64,000 nucleotides of DNA from Thiohalocapsa sp963698775 (GTDB lineage: Bacteria > Pseudomonadota > Gammaproteobacteria > Chromatiales > Chromatiaceae): assembly GCA_963698775.1 (NCBI GenBank), contig CAVOSE010000033.1, positions 1 to 64,000 on the forward strand. The letters run 5' to 3'. Of the stretch, positions 8,714 through 18,214 are shown one piece after another. Position 1 is the stretch's first letter, and the number at the start of each line of letters is the position of its first letter. The notes under the pieces were generated by a model. The model was not told the origin of the DNA, did no database searches, and saw only the letters and a program-made list of their open reading frames with translations. The translations under genes and the position numbers were made by a program.

Positions 8714-10621
8714 ATGGCACACCCTGAGATACGAAACACGGACGCGCCAGAGCCAGGCCCGCGGCCCGCCGACACCACACATGGCCTAGACGCCAGAATC
8801 GCCGCCGGTCTGACTTGGTGCTCAAGCCAGGCAATCGGGGATTTGACCGTCGCCATCCCCTTCTCCGTCTCGGCGGGGGAGCTGCAGGACCTGCTCACGC
8901 GGCCTGGCATCACAAGCGCCGTTGCCGTGCCGCCGTTGCCCGCGAGGATTTCCGCGGACCGCTTAGGATCAGTCCTGCCGGCCGATTATTCCTGGCGACT
9001 GCCCGCGCGACTGGGAACAACCATCCTGTTTGTCGGCGGTCGCGACAACATCACGGCGCGGATGATCCGCACGGCGTTCGCGGGTGGCGCAAAGCGGATC
9101 ATCTGCTGGAACCTGAACCGCTGGAAACAGCAATCCGTCCTGTCACTGGCCTTCTGGAAGACCCTGAGCAAGGTTGCGGGTCTCTCCCAGCGCGTGACAT
9201 CGAAAGTGGCCGTTTCGCAACTGCTGGGGGCGGGCTTCGTCGAGGCGCTGACGCGGCGACGCCTGCTGCGCCTGCTGAACGCCAAGCAGGGCTCCCTGCC
9301 GACACCGACGGCGCCCATCCCCGGACGCGTCGTCATCGCCTGCCCGACGCTGGTGGCAGGGGGCGCGGAGCGTCAAATCGTCAATACCGCGATCGGCCTG
9401 CATCGACATCGGCACGCGGACATCACGGTCCTGGTGAGCCGCCTGTTCTCGCCGCCGGGCAACGATTTCTTCCATGATGCACTGATCGCCGCCGGTGTCG
9501 ACGTGCAGGAGCTGCAATCGCCCACCAGCACGGCGGAATCCTGGAACTGGCACCAGACTTCTCCGATCGGCGAACTGCTGCATCAGCTCGACGGCCAGCT
9601 CAGGCAGCTGCCTCCCGAGCTGCGCCAAGAGGTAGCGAACACCTACATCGCACTACGGGAACTGCGCCCCAGCGTGGTCCACGCCTGGCTCGACCACAGC
9701 TGCGTCTGCGCGGGCATCGCCGCCCTGATGGCGGGCGTGCCGCGCGTCATCCTGTCCGGCCGCAATGTCAGCCCGATCCATTTCGCCTACATCCTACAGC
9801 CTTACATGCGCCCGGCGTACCACGCCATGGCGGCTAGGCCGGAGACGGTGTTCGTCAACAACAGTCACGGCGGCGCCGATGACTATGCCGAGTGGCTCGG
9901 TATCGACAAGCAACGCTTCCACATCCTTTACAACGGGATCGACCTGACGCGGGCCAAGCAGACCAGCGCGGAACAAGCCGCCGCATTGCGGCATCGGCAC
10001 GGCATCCCCGACGATGCACTATTGATCGGCGGCATGTTCCGGCTGGCACCGGAAAAACGCCCGCTGCTTTGGGTGGAGACCCTGACTCGGCTGGCCAAGG
10101 ACCACCCCGACGTGCGCGGCATCGTCTTTGGTGAAGGCCCCCTGCAGGGCGACATCGAGACGCAGATCGCCCAGGCCGGGATGGCAGAGCGGATCATCGT
10201 TGCTCAGCCGACCAAGGACAGTGCAACAGCGCTTGCCGCGTTCGATGTGCTGCTGTTGACCTCCCGCTGGGAGGGCACGCCCAATGTCGTGATCGAGGCG
10301 CAGGCCGCCGGCACGCCGGTTGTGGTGTCGGGCGGCGGTGGTGCGCCGGAGGCGTTGGAGAACGGCGGCACGGGTCTGTTCGTCGAACAACCTGACGCCG
10401 GCGCGCTCGCGCGCGCGGTCTCGACCTTGCTGGAAGACGCCGCATTACGGCGACGCCTCGGCGAGAAGGGACCGGCATTCGTCGCGGAGCGCTTCGGTCT
10501 GACCCGCATGCTGACCGAGACGGCGGCGCTCTACGGCTTCGACAACGCGGCCTCGCCCTCCGCCACGGCCCATCGCACACCCGGAGCAACGGCCACCGAG
10601 CAAGAGATGACGGTGTCGTGA
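8714..10621 (+). CDS. GT4 glycosyltransferase with unrecognised N-terminal domain
   Basis: The ATG at 8714 gives 635 residues; the frame stays open upstream but that part is not protein-like. The GT-B fold starts at about residue 205 with RVVIACPTLVAGGAERQIV. The GT4 C-terminal half has FRLAPEKRP, VFGEGPLQ, the donor-binding LLTSRWEGTPNVVIEAQAAG and TPVVVSGGGGAPE. The first 200 residues form a separate domain, with a segment TILFVGGRDNITARMIRTAF, that I do not recognise. The stop codon overlaps the GTG start of the next gene (GTGTCGTGA), which points to translational coupling in an operon with the methyltransferase and ABC exporter. Donor and acceptor cannot be told from sequence. Confidence 0.85.
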   Translation: MAHPEIRNTDAPEPGPRPADTTHGLDARIAAGLTWCSSQAIGDLTVAIPFSVSAGELQDLLTRPGITSAVAVPPLPARISADRLGSVLPADYSWRLPARLGTTILFVGGRDNITARMIRTAFAGGAKRIICWNLNRWKQQSVLSLAFWKTLSKVAGLSQRVTSKVAVSQLLGAGFVEALTRRRLLRLLNAKQGSLPTPTAPIPGRVVIACPTLVAGGAERQIVNTAIGLHRHRHADITVLVSRLFSPPGNDFFHDALIAAGVDVQELQSPTSTAESWNWHQTSPIGELLHQLDGQLRQLPPELRQEVANTYIALRELRPSVVHAWLDHSCVCAGIAALMAGVPRVILSGRNVSPIHFAYILQPYMRPAYHAMAARPETVFVNNSHGGADDYAEWLGIDKQRFHILYNGIDLTRAKQTSAEQAAALRHRHGIPDDALLIGGMFRLAPEKRPLLWVETLTRLAKDHPDVRGIVFGEGPLQGDIETQIAQAGMAERIIVAQPTKDSATALAAFDVLLLTSRWEGTPNVVIEAQAAGTPVVVSGGGGAPEALENGGTGLFVEQPDAGALARAVSTLLEDAALRRRLGEKGPAFVAERFGLTRMLTETAALYGFDNAASPSATAHRTPGATATEQEMTVS

Positions 10622-11754
10622 CTGACGAAACCCTGCGCTTTGGATTCGGCCGAAATTGGTCCGATTTCGTCGACAGCCACCTGACCGAGGCACGCATCGC
10701 CAAGGCCGAGACGCATTTGCTGCGTTTTCTCCGGCTGCCGGACCTCCGGGGCAAGCGATTCCTCGACATCGGTTGCGGCAGCGGACTGCATTCCCTCGCG
10801 GCACTGCGGGCGGGCGCCGACAGTATCCTGTCGTTCGACTACGACCCGGATTCGGTCGCCACCACCAAACGCCTGCGGCGCTTTGCCGGCGAACCTGCGC
10901 ACTGGCGGGTTCTGCAGGGCTCGGTGTTGGATGAAGGCTTTATGCAGAGCCTCGAGCCCGCGGACATCGTCTACAGTTGGGGGGTGCTGCATCACACCGG
11001 CGACCTATGGCGCGCGGTCGAGAACGCGGCCATACCCATGGCCGAAAACGGCGTCTTCTACATCGCACTGTACAGCAGCGATGCCTATCTAGACCCAACC
11101 CCTCAGTATTGGATGGCGGTCAAGCAGCGCTACAACCGCGCCGGCAGCCTGGAAAAACGCTGGATGGAATGGCAATACGCCTGGCGAGAGTCGATCTATC
11201 CGCAACTGCAGCAGCAGCGCAATCCGTTCAAACTCATCGCCGGCTACGCGTCCCGCGGCATGTCCTTCTGGACCGATGTACGCGACTGGCTCGGCGGCTA
11301 TCCGATGGAATTCGCCGGTAACGAAGAGACCAAGGCATTTTGTCGCGACCGATTAGGGCTTGAACTGCTCAATATTTATGCCGGCGAAGGCAATACCGAG
11401 TTCCTGTTTCGCCGGCAAGGCAGCCCGAACTATTGGGACGCCGTCCGGGCGTCGACGCGATTGGTTGCTCTCGAAGGCCCATTCTCCCATCGCAACGGTC
11501 ATGCCTACCAAGCAAGCCTGCCCGACCATGCGGACAGCGCCGACGATGGCGAGCATCCACGTCGCTCCCGCCTCATGGTCTACGAGGACGATCAGCCGAT
11601 CGGGTTTGCGCACCAAACCCACGTCGATATCGAGAACCACGGCGGGGGGCGCTACTCGCATTGGCGAGAGACCCTGATCTTCTCCGCCACCGACGGCACC
11701 GACCCCAACAACAACGGTCGCCGCTATGCCATCGCCGATGCGATGCTGCCATAG
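10618..11754 (+). CDS. Class I methyltransferase fused to a GGGxYxHW/TDPxxNGRRY module
   Basis: The 378-residue protein starts with GTG at 10618, overlapping the previous stop. Residues 1-260 are a SAM-dependent methyltransferase: motif I FLDIGCGSG (48-56), SFDYDPDSV, and VYSWGVLHHTGDL (118-130). Residues 287-370 form an extra C-terminal module with GHAYQASLP, RLMVYEDDQPIGFAH, GGGRYSHW (342-349), LIFSATDG and TDPNNNGRRY (361-370). A closely similar module sits in the membrane glycosyltransferase encoded at 5434-7541. I know no certain name or function for it; binding of a sugar or glycolipid would fit the context. The enzyme is probably cytosolic and acts on a polymer or precursor before export by the following ABC transporter. 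Confidence 0.85.
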   Translation: MTDETLRFGFGRNWSDFVDSHLTEARIAKAETHLLRFLRLPDLRGKRFLDIGCGSGLHSLAALRAGADSILSFDYDPDSVATTKRLRRFAGEPAHWRVLQGSVLDEGFMQSLEPADIVYSWGVLHHTGDLWRAVENAAIPMAENGVFYIALYSSDAYLDPTPQYWMAVKQRYNRAGSLEKRWMEWQYAWRESIYPQLQQQRNPFKLIAGYASRGMSFWTDVRDWLGGYPMEFAGNEETKAFCRDRLGLELLNIYAGEGNTEFLFRRQGSPNYWDAVRASTRLVALEGPFSHRNGHAYQASLPDHADSADDGEHPRRSRLMVYEDDQPIGFAHQTHVDIENHGGGRYSHWRETLIFSATDGTDPNNNGRRYAIADAMLP

Positions 11755-11837
11755 CGTTCGCCGCGGCGTCATGGTCATCGGACCCAGCGCTCACGCAACG
11801 ATACGAGTCCTTTTTTTGCATTCACATCGACAGTCAC

Positions 11838-12689
11838 ATGACAGCCAGTAGCCTGCGGCCTTCTTCCCATCTCCTGGCCTTCGGGCAGTTGGTTGCATTA
11901 CTGACCCGGTACCGGCAGCTCACCTGGGAAATGACCAAGCGTGAGGTGTCCGAACGGTATGCCGGACAGGTACTCGGAACCCTGTGGGCCGTGGGCCATC
12001 CCGTGCTCTTGATGGCGCTGTATGTGTTCATCTTTGCCTATGTGTTCCCGACCCGTCTCGGCCTCGGTGACGACCTGCCGCGAAGCTACGTGCTCTATAT
12101 CCTGGCCGGCCTGATCCCGTGGATCACGTTTGCCGATTCACTCAACAAGTCGGCCGTTGCCATCACTGGCAATGCCAGCCTGGTGAAACAGGTCGCGTTC
12201 CCGCTCGAAGTCCTGCCGGTCAAGGTGGTCTTGGCGGCCTTTGTCACGCAGCTGGTGGCGACGCCATTGCTGCTGCTCTATGCGCTGGTCATCGACCCGA
12301 ATGGCCTGCCTTTGAGCGCACTGGCACTGCCGCTGCTGTTTTTTTTCCAACTCTTGGCCATGATCGGCATCGCCTACCTGTTGGCCTCGCTGACCGTCTT
12401 TGTGCGCGACCTGCGCGAACTTGTGCAGGTCTTCACCACCGCCGGACTGTTCCTGGCGCCGATCCTGTTCCTGCCCGTGTGGCTGGAGAGCGCCTGGAAG
12501 CCCCTGCTGTGGGTGCTGTATCTGAACCCCTTTAGTCACCTGGTCTGGTGCTATCAAGACATCCTGTACTTTGGCCGCATCGCCCATCCCGTCTCCTGGG
12601 CATTCTTCATCCCGTTTAGCGTCTTCGTCTTTTACGGCGGCTATCGGGTGTTTCGCAAGCTCAAGCCGGTATTCGGAGACCTGCTGTGA
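11838..12689 (+). CDS. ABC-2 polysaccharide exporter permease (Wzm/TagG type), system 1
   Basis: Starting at ATG 11838, the protein has 283 residues and six predicted TM helices, with the usual amphipathic N-terminal stretch (LTRYRQLTWEMTKREVSERYAGQVLG). MALYVFIFAYVFPTRLG and LVKQVAFPLEVLPVKVVLA are typical of the ABC-2/Wzm family, and the C-terminal WCYQDILYFG segment fits as well. It forms the inner-membrane channel that exports undecaprenyl-linked polymer with the ATPase encoded next. The stop overlaps the GTG start of that ATPase gene (GTGA). An 83-nt gap separates it from the methyltransferase. The permeases at 47691 and 50152 form a different, mutually close subgroup. Confidence 0.92.
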   Translation: MTASSLRPSSHLLAFGQLVALLTRYRQLTWEMTKREVSERYAGQVLGTLWAVGHPVLLMALYVFIFAYVFPTRLGLGDDLPRSYVLYILAGLIPWITFADSLNKSAVAITGNASLVKQVAFPLEVLPVKVVLAAFVTQLVATPLLLLYALVIDPNGLPLSALALPLLFFFQLLAMIGIAYLLASLTVFVRDLRELVQVFTTAGLFLAPILFLPVWLESAWKPLLWVLYLNPFSHLVWCYQDILYFGRIAHPVSWAFFIPFSVFVFYGGYRVFRKLKPVFGDLL

Positions 12690-13993
12690 CCGACTCGGGT
12701 ATCACCAAGACTGCCCGGTCCGAACCCGAATCGGACAGCGCCATCGTCGTGTCCGGCCTGTGCAAGCGCTTCGCCCTGTACGCGAACCCGGCCGACATGC
12801 TGTGGGAGCTGCTTCGACGCCAGAAACGGCACGAGGAGTATCATGCCCTGACCGACCTGAGCTTTCGGGTCGGCCATGGCGAGGCGGTCGGTATCGTCGG
12901 TCGCAATGGTGCCGGCAAGAGTACGCTGTTGAAGATCCTCACCGGCACGCTCGAACAAAGCAGCGGCACGATGACGATCAACGGCAAGATATCGGCCATT
13001 TTGGAACTCGGCACCGGTTTCCACCCCGAGTATTCCGGGCGCGACAATATCCTGATGGGCGGTCTGTGCCTTGGGATGACCAAGGACACGATGCAGAAAA
13101 AGCTCGACTGGGTGATCGATTTCAGCGAATTGGGGCGCGTAATCGACCGCCCGTTCAAGACCTACTCAACCGGCATGCAGGCGCGGCTGGCCTTCAGCAC
13201 CGCCGTCAGCATCGAGCCCGACATCCTGATCGTCGACGAGGCGCTCTCGGTCGGCGATGCCAAGTTTCAGCGCAAATGCTATCAGCACATGGAGCAGCTG
13301 CGCGGGCAGGGCCGCACGATCTTGTTCGTCTCCCACGACCCGCGCCCGATCACCGGATTTTGCGACCGTGCGATACTGCTCGACCAAGGTCGCCTGGTCG
13401 CCGACGGCGATCCGCGCACCGTGATGAATCAGTACAACAAGCTGCTGTTCGACGGAGACATCAGCAAGCAGCCGGAGACGCAGGCAGCGGGCGTCGATGG
13501 GTCGCCGCCAGCGCTATCGCTCGACGGCCGCTTCAGCCCGTCGTCGAGCGAGCTGCGCGCCGGCGACCGCAAGGCCGAGGTCTACGACGTCGCGCTGGTT
13601 GATCGCAACGGGCGCCGCGCCTCGCGCGTCGAGACCGGGGAAGCCTGTCGCGTCATGTACTGGGTCAGGGTGCACGAACCGATCGATACCATCGGCTTCG
13701 GTTTCCGCTTCACGACCGTTCAGGGCGCCGACGTCTACGGCACCAGCACGGCCATGCAGCAGGCGGTCGTGCCCACGCACGACCCCGGCAGCGTCTACCA
13801 GGTGAGCTTCGACTTCACCATGTGGCTGGCGCCGGGACGCTATTTCTTGACCGTCGGCGCGGCAAGAAATTCGTTGGAGATGTACGACCGACGTGCCGAC
13901 GTGCTGGATTTCGAGGTGGCGGGCGCGTTCACCGGCTACACGACGTCATTGGTCAATTTGAACGCCTCGGTGGCGGTGGACTGCGTGCAGTAA
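12686..13993 (+). CDS. Polysaccharide ABC exporter ATPase with C-terminal Wzt domain, system 1
   Basis: The 435-residue protein has an N-terminal ATPase with Walker A GRNGAGKST (72-80), signature YSTGMQARLAF (160-170), Walker B ILIVDEALSVGD and a switch histidine in FVSHD. ILELGTGFHPEYSGRDN is typical of the Wzt/TagH group. Residues from about 285 to 430 are a beta-rich Wzt C-terminal domain (AEVYDVALVDRNG, GFGFRFTTVQGADVYGTST, FDFTMWLAPGRYFLTVG). In well-studied O-antigen exporters this domain binds the modified non-reducing end of the finished chain and so couples termination to export. That points to a capped polymer here, perhaps by the neighbouring methyltransferase or sulfotransferase. 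It overlaps the permease gene by 4 nt. Confidence 0.93.
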   Translation: MTDSGITKTARSEPESDSAIVVSGLCKRFALYANPADMLWELLRRQKRHEEYHALTDLSFRVGHGEAVGIVGRNGAGKSTLLKILTGTLEQSSGTMTINGKISAILELGTGFHPEYSGRDNILMGGLCLGMTKDTMQKKLDWVIDFSELGRVIDRPFKTYSTGMQARLAFSTAVSIEPDILIVDEALSVGDAKFQRKCYQHMEQLRGQGRTILFVSHDPRPITGFCDRAILLDQGRLVADGDPRTVMNQYNKLLFDGDISKQPETQAAGVDGSPPALSLDGRFSPSSSELRAGDRKAEVYDVALVDRNGRRASRVETGEACRVMYWVRVHEPIDTIGFGFRFTTVQGADVYGTSTAMQQAVVPTHDPGSVYQVSFDFTMWLAPGRYFLTVGAARNSLEMYDRRADVLDFEVAGAFTGYTTSLVNLNASVAVDCVQ

Positions 13994-13995
13994 CG

Positions 13996-15084
13996 ATGCT
14001 AAATCAGGCCTTACAATCACCGATCATGGTCATCGGCGCCGGACGCTCCGGCTCCACGCTGTTGTCTCGGGTGCTGAACACCCACAGCGCGCTCGACTTC
14101 AAGGGCGAGACGAGTTTTCTGTTACTGCGGTTGTGGATGGAGGCGTGGAACGATCGCTTCTGGCTCAACTGGCCCCGGCACGTCGCCACCGGTCCGCACT
14201 GCGCCGCGGACCCGCTGCCGCCGATGCCCCCGGAGGCGCTCGATGCCGAGCGCGCCCGCGTGGGTCGGTTGGTGGCCGAGCTGCTGGTCGCGATGCTGCG
14301 GGTGGATCTGGCGCATCATCGTGCCTGGGGATACAAGGAGCTCTGGAGCGGCTTACCGCAATACGACCATGACTGGCGCGCCTACGATGCCGTGCTCCCT
14401 GGCGCCTACTGGCTGCATCTGGTTCGTCATCCGTTCGATTTTGCCCGCTCGAGTGCCGATTGGAACGGCACGGTACTGACCCGTGCGTATCTCGAGGCCC
14501 GGCTCGTCGACTGGGTCGCGATGCTCGCCTGCAATCGCCGGCGCAGCGACACCGGCCGCTATTGCGAGGTGCGGCTGCAAGACCTCGTCACCCATGCGCA
14601 GACCAGCCTCACGCCGGTGTTGGAAGCCGCTGGACTCGCTTGGGAGCCCGCCATGGGACAGGTCGTGGCCTCCAAGACCATGACATCGCGGCATGCCGGC
14701 AACGACGACGACAATGCGCTGACCCGCGAGCAAGCCGAAGCGCTGATCGACGGCATACCGGGGCTCGCCGAGGCGATGGCCTCTTGCGGCTATGCGCCAC
14801 CGGCCCGCACGGGACTCGCCGACACGGCGCGGCCCGAGGCATTGGTGGAGATGCGCGACCCGGAAGGCGAAGGCCCAGACCGGTATCCGCCGCGCTATCG
14901 CCTTGAGGCGAGGCTTCACCAAGCGGAGGCCAAGCTGCAACAGGTCCGCTCCGCCTTAGAGCACCTGCGCGGTGAGATACACTGTGCGGACTTGGACGGC
15001 CGCTTCCGCATCCAGGCGCGCAACGCCCAGCTGCAACAGGTCCGCTCCCTGGTGACCCAACTCAGCGACGACATGCAGGAATGA
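13996..15084 (+). CDS. Sulfotransferase-family protein with C-terminal coiled coil
   Basis: The protein starts at ATG 13996, three bases after the Wzt stop, and has 362 residues. IMVIGAGRSGSTLLSRVL (10-27) is the 5'-phosphosulfate loop that binds PAPS, and LHLVRHPFDFARS (140-152) matches the 3'-phosphate-binding motif of the family. WGYKELWSG is a further family feature. Residues from about 300 are charged and heptad-like (LHQAEAKLQQVRSALEHL), suggesting a coiled coil that may dimerise the enzyme or tether it to another protein. Its place directly after the exporter ATPase suggests sulfation of the polymer. Sulfation is known for some bacterial capsules, but the acceptor here is inferred only from context. 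Confidence 0.85.
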   Translation: MLNQALQSPIMVIGAGRSGSTLLSRVLNTHSALDFKGETSFLLLRLWMEAWNDRFWLNWPRHVATGPHCAADPLPPMPPEALDAERARVGRLVAELLVAMLRVDLAHHRAWGYKELWSGLPQYDHDWRAYDAVLPGAYWLHLVRHPFDFARSSADWNGTVLTRAYLEARLVDWVAMLACNRRRSDTGRYCEVRLQDLVTHAQTSLTPVLEAAGLAWEPAMGQVVASKTMTSRHAGNDDDNALTREQAEALIDGIPGLAEAMASCGYAPPARTGLADTARPEALVEMRDPEGEGPDRYPPRYRLEARLHQAEAKLQQVRSALEHLRGEIHCADLDGRFRIQARNAQLQQVRSLVTQLSDDMQE

Positions 15085-15161
15085 AGGAATGAACGCACCC
15101 GCCTTCGGCAGCCCATTGCAGGACCTCCTGCTCCTTTCGAGCGTTTCCCGGCGCTGATCTT

Positions 15162-17030
15162 ATGTGCGGTATAGCAGGTATTCTCTGTACGCCCGGCACC
15201 TTCGATGCGGCGCAGTTGCGGCACATCGTCACCGAGATGCGCGATCGGATGGTGCACCGCGGCCCGGACGATGCCGGTGTCTGGGTGGACCCGGACGGTG
15301 GCTGCGCGTTGGCGCATCGGCGCCTGTCCATCATCGACCTGTCGGCCGAAGGGCGCCAGCCGATGGGTAACGCGGACGGCTCGGTGCAGGTCACCTTCAA
15401 CGGCGAGATCTACAACTTCCAGGCCCTGCGAGAGGAACTGATCCGCAACGGCCATCGCTTTCATTCCCATACCGACACCGAGGTGCTGCCGCACCTGTTC
15501 GAGTCGCTGGACCCGGCGCGCTTGGACGATCTGGACGGCATGTTCGGCTTCGCGGTGTGGCATCGCGCGCGTCGTCGGTTGTTGCTGGCGCGCGATCCGT
15601 TCGGCAAGAAGCCGCTCTATTTTGCGCGCGGTGCGGGCTGGTTCGCGTTCGCCTCCGAACTGCAGGCGCTGGCGCAAGTCCCCGGCTTCGATACGACCAT
15701 CGACCGCGATGCACTGGCGCTGTACCTGCTGCTGCAGTATGTGCCGGCGCCCTACAGCATCTATCGCGCCGCACGCAAGCTGCCGCCGGGGTCCTACCTG
15801 GAGGTCGACCTGACCGCGGAGGCCTGCGTCGAGGGAACGCCGACGCGCTGGTATCGCTTCGACGCCGCCGAGCCGACCGGCAAGGCAGGGCCCACGCTCG
15901 ACGAACGCGTCGAGGAGCTTCGCCCGCGCATCTTGGCGGCGGTCAAGAAGCGGCTGATCAGCGACGTGCCGCTCGGCGCCTTCCTATCCGGGGGCGTCGA
16001 TTCCGGGCTGGTGGCGGCGATGGTGACGCAAGAACTCGGCTCGCCGCTGAAGACCTTCTCGATCGGTTTCGCCGGCACCGACGAGAGCGAACATGACTAT
16101 GCGCGCGAGGTGGCTCGACACCTCGGCACCGAGCACCACGAAGACCTGTTGCAGCCGGACGCCCTGCAGCTGGTGCAGGAGATCGCCGCCCGACTGGATG
16201 AGCCGAACGGCGATTCGAGCTGCTTGCCGACCTATCTGCTCTGCCGCTACACCCGTGAGCACGTAACGGTCGCGCTGTCGGGCGACGGTGGCGACGAACT
16301 CTTCGGTGGCTACGGGCGCTACCGCGACACGCTGAACGAACAGGGCAGCCGACTCGACCGCTTCAAGCGCATGCTGCGCAATCGGCGCCGTTACCAGCCC
16401 GCCGACGGCTACCTATCGCCACGCTGGCTGATATTTCAGCCGGAACAGGTCGACGCCTTGGTCGGCGGCCTGTCGACCGAGGTGCAGGCCCTGCTCGGCG
16501 ACTGGCGCGCGGGGCTCAACGACGCGCGGCAGCCCTTGCTGCACCGGATGCGCAATCTCGATGCCGAGACCTACATGCCCGGCGCCGTGCTGGCGAAGGT
16601 CGATCGCATGAGCATGCAGGTTGCGCTGGAGGTGCGTTGCCCGTTGCTGGATCGTGACGTGGCCGCCTATGCCCAGGGTCTGCCCGCGTCGGCCTGCTGG
16701 CAACCGCCAGCGGAGACCAAACGCTTGCTCAAGGCGCTGACCGAGCGCTATCTACCGCGCGCTTGGCTGGACCGCCCCAAGATGGGCTTCGGCCTGCCGT
16801 CCAACGCCTGGTCCAAGGACGCCATGCTCGACCTCGCCCGCGAGCTGCTGGACTCGCCGGACAGCCAGTTGGCGGGGCTGCTCGCGCCGGGGGCACTGCA
16901 CCAGGTGGTCGAGCACCAGGCGCAACCGGGCTGTTTTTCGATCTATCAGCTCTGGCCCTTGCTGATCCTGGAGCTGTGGCTGCGCAATGCCGCGGGGGTG
17001 GGTGCGGCCCGCCTCGACGCCGCGCGGTGA
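15162..17030 (+). CDS. asnB: Asparagine synthase-type amidotransferase, copy 2
   Basis: The 622-residue protein begins MCGIAGI, placing the glutaminase nucleophile at Cys2. Then come HRGPDDAG, AHRRLSIIDLS and FNGEIYNF in the class II amidotransferase domain (about 1-190). The synthetase half has the PP-loop FLSGGVDSGLVAAM, SIGFAGTDE, ALSGDGGDELFGGYGRY and VDRMSMQVALEVRCPLLD. All residues expected for both half reactions are present. No strong ribosome site precedes the ATG. It lies 77 nt after the sulfotransferase, within the same strand block. The shorter distance to copy 3 (19389) than to copy 1 (3536) in motif wording (GDGGDELFGGY) suggests that these two are closer relatives. A sugar-acid substrate is likely but unproven. 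Confidence 0.92.
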   Translation: MCGIAGILCTPGTFDAAQLRHIVTEMRDRMVHRGPDDAGVWVDPDGGCALAHRRLSIIDLSAEGRQPMGNADGSVQVTFNGEIYNFQALREELIRNGHRFHSHTDTEVLPHLFESLDPARLDDLDGMFGFAVWHRARRRLLLARDPFGKKPLYFARGAGWFAFASELQALAQVPGFDTTIDRDALALYLLLQYVPAPYSIYRAARKLPPGSYLEVDLTAEACVEGTPTRWYRFDAAEPTGKAGPTLDERVEELRPRILAAVKKRLISDVPLGAFLSGGVDSGLVAAMVTQELGSPLKTFSIGFAGTDESEHDYAREVARHLGTEHHEDLLQPDALQLVQEIAARLDEPNGDSSCLPTYLLCRYTREHVTVALSGDGGDELFGGYGRYRDTLNEQGSRLDRFKRMLRNRRRYQPADGYLSPRWLIFQPEQVDALVGGLSTEVQALLGDWRAGLNDARQPLLHRMRNLDAETYMPGAVLAKVDRMSMQVALEVRCPLLDRDVAAYAQGLPASACWQPPAETKRLLKALTERYLPRAWLDRPKMGFGLPSNAWSKDAMLDLARELLDSPDSQLAGLLAPGALHQVVEHQAQPGCFSIYQLWPLLILELWLRNAAGVGAARLDAAR

Positions 17031-17161
17031 GCAGCGCAGGCTTGGTGGATCACGCGGCGGCGCGCATGTCGGCCGTACAGGGCAAGGCCCCGGTCTGCCG
17101 CGGCGAGTGACGGCCCGATTGCGCTATTGCTGCCGTCCTCGCAGGCGGCGGCGCCGAACGC

Positions 17162-18214
17162 ATGACGATCAACCTGGCCCGCGGCTTGGCCGAACAGGGA
17201 CGCCGCGTCGACCTGGTGCTCGGACAGGCCCAGGGCCCCTACCGAGACCTGGTGCCCGAAGGCGTTCGCAGCGTCGATCTCGATCGCCGCCAGATGCTCG
17301 CGGCGCTGGGCCCCTTGGTCGGCTACCTGCGACGAGAACGCCCGCGGGCGCTGATCGCGGCGATGAATCATGCCAGCATCGTCGCGCTCTGGGCGACCCG
17401 GCTGGCCGGTACCGAGACGCCGGTGTTTGCCGGCGTGCGCAGCCAACTCTCGCTGGAGGCGCGTCGCTCACGATTGCCCGGCGACCGGCTGATGCCGCTG
17501 CTCGCGCGCACCTTCTTCCCCTGGGCGAAGGCGGTCATCGCCGTCTCAAGCGGCGTCGCCAACGACCTGCGCGAGCGTGTCGGTCTTGATCCGGGCCTGG
17601 TTCGCGTCATCGACAATCCCGTGGTGACCCCGGATCTGGCGACATTGGCCGCCGAGACGCCCGCCCACCCGTGGCTGCTGGAGCCAACCCTGCCCGTCAT
17701 CCTCGGTGCCGGGCGCCTGACGGCGCAAAAGGACTTTGGCACCTTGATTCGGGCCTTCGCGCAGGTGCGGAACGCACGCCCGGCGCGGCTCGTGATCATC
17801 GGCGAAGGACCGGAGCGGTCATCCTTGCAGGCACTGATCGACAGCCTTGATCTGACCGACGCCGTGGCCTTGCCCGGATTTCAAGCCAATCCATTCGCCT
17901 GGATGCGTGCCGCCGATCTGTTCGTCTTGTCCTCGGCCTGGGAGGGGCTGCCTGGGGTGTTGATACAGGCCATGGCCTGCGGCACCCCGGTGGTCAGTAC
18001 CGACTGCCCGAGCGGCCCGCGGGAAATCCTGCACAGCGGCGACCGCGCCCTGGGGCCGCTGGTTGCGGTCGGCGACGATCCGGCGTTGGCGCGGGCCATG
18101 CTGAGCACCCTCGCCGAGCCGCCCCCGACGGAGGAACTCAAGCGCCGTGCCGCGGATTTCTCCATGCGCACCGTCGCAATGCAGTATCTTGTGTTGCTGG
18201 ACGAACGGACATGA
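17162..18214 (+). CDS. GT4 glycosyltransferase, N-terminus displaced by frameshift
   Basis: From ATG 17162 the protein has 350 residues. It carries ILGAGRLTAQKDF, IIGEGPERSSLQ, ADLFVLSSAWEGLPGVLIQAMACG and TPVVSTDCPSGPREIL, all typical of GT4 enzymes of the GT-B fold. The expected first strand and glycine loop are found just upstream but split over two frames: PIALLLPS is read in one frame and LAGGGAERM in the frame of the ATG. One missing C near 17137 would join them. The true start is therefore further upstream, perhaps ATG 17066, which would need a second small indel. ATGA overlap at 18211 couples it to the next gene. Confidence 0.8.
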   Translation: MTINLARGLAEQGRRVDLVLGQAQGPYRDLVPEGVRSVDLDRRQMLAALGPLVGYLRRERPRALIAAMNHASIVALWATRLAGTETPVFAGVRSQLSLEARRSRLPGDRLMPLLARTFFPWAKAVIAVSSGVANDLRERVGLDPGLVRVIDNPVVTPDLATLAAETPAHPWLLEPTLPVILGAGRLTAQKDFGTLIRAFAQVRNARPARLVIIGEGPERSSLQALIDSLDLTDAVALPGFQANPFAWMRAADLFVLSSAWEGLPGVLIQAMACGTPVVSTDCPSGPREILHSGDRALGPLVAVGDDPALARAMLSTLAEPPPTEELKRRAADFSMRTVAMQYLVLLDERT

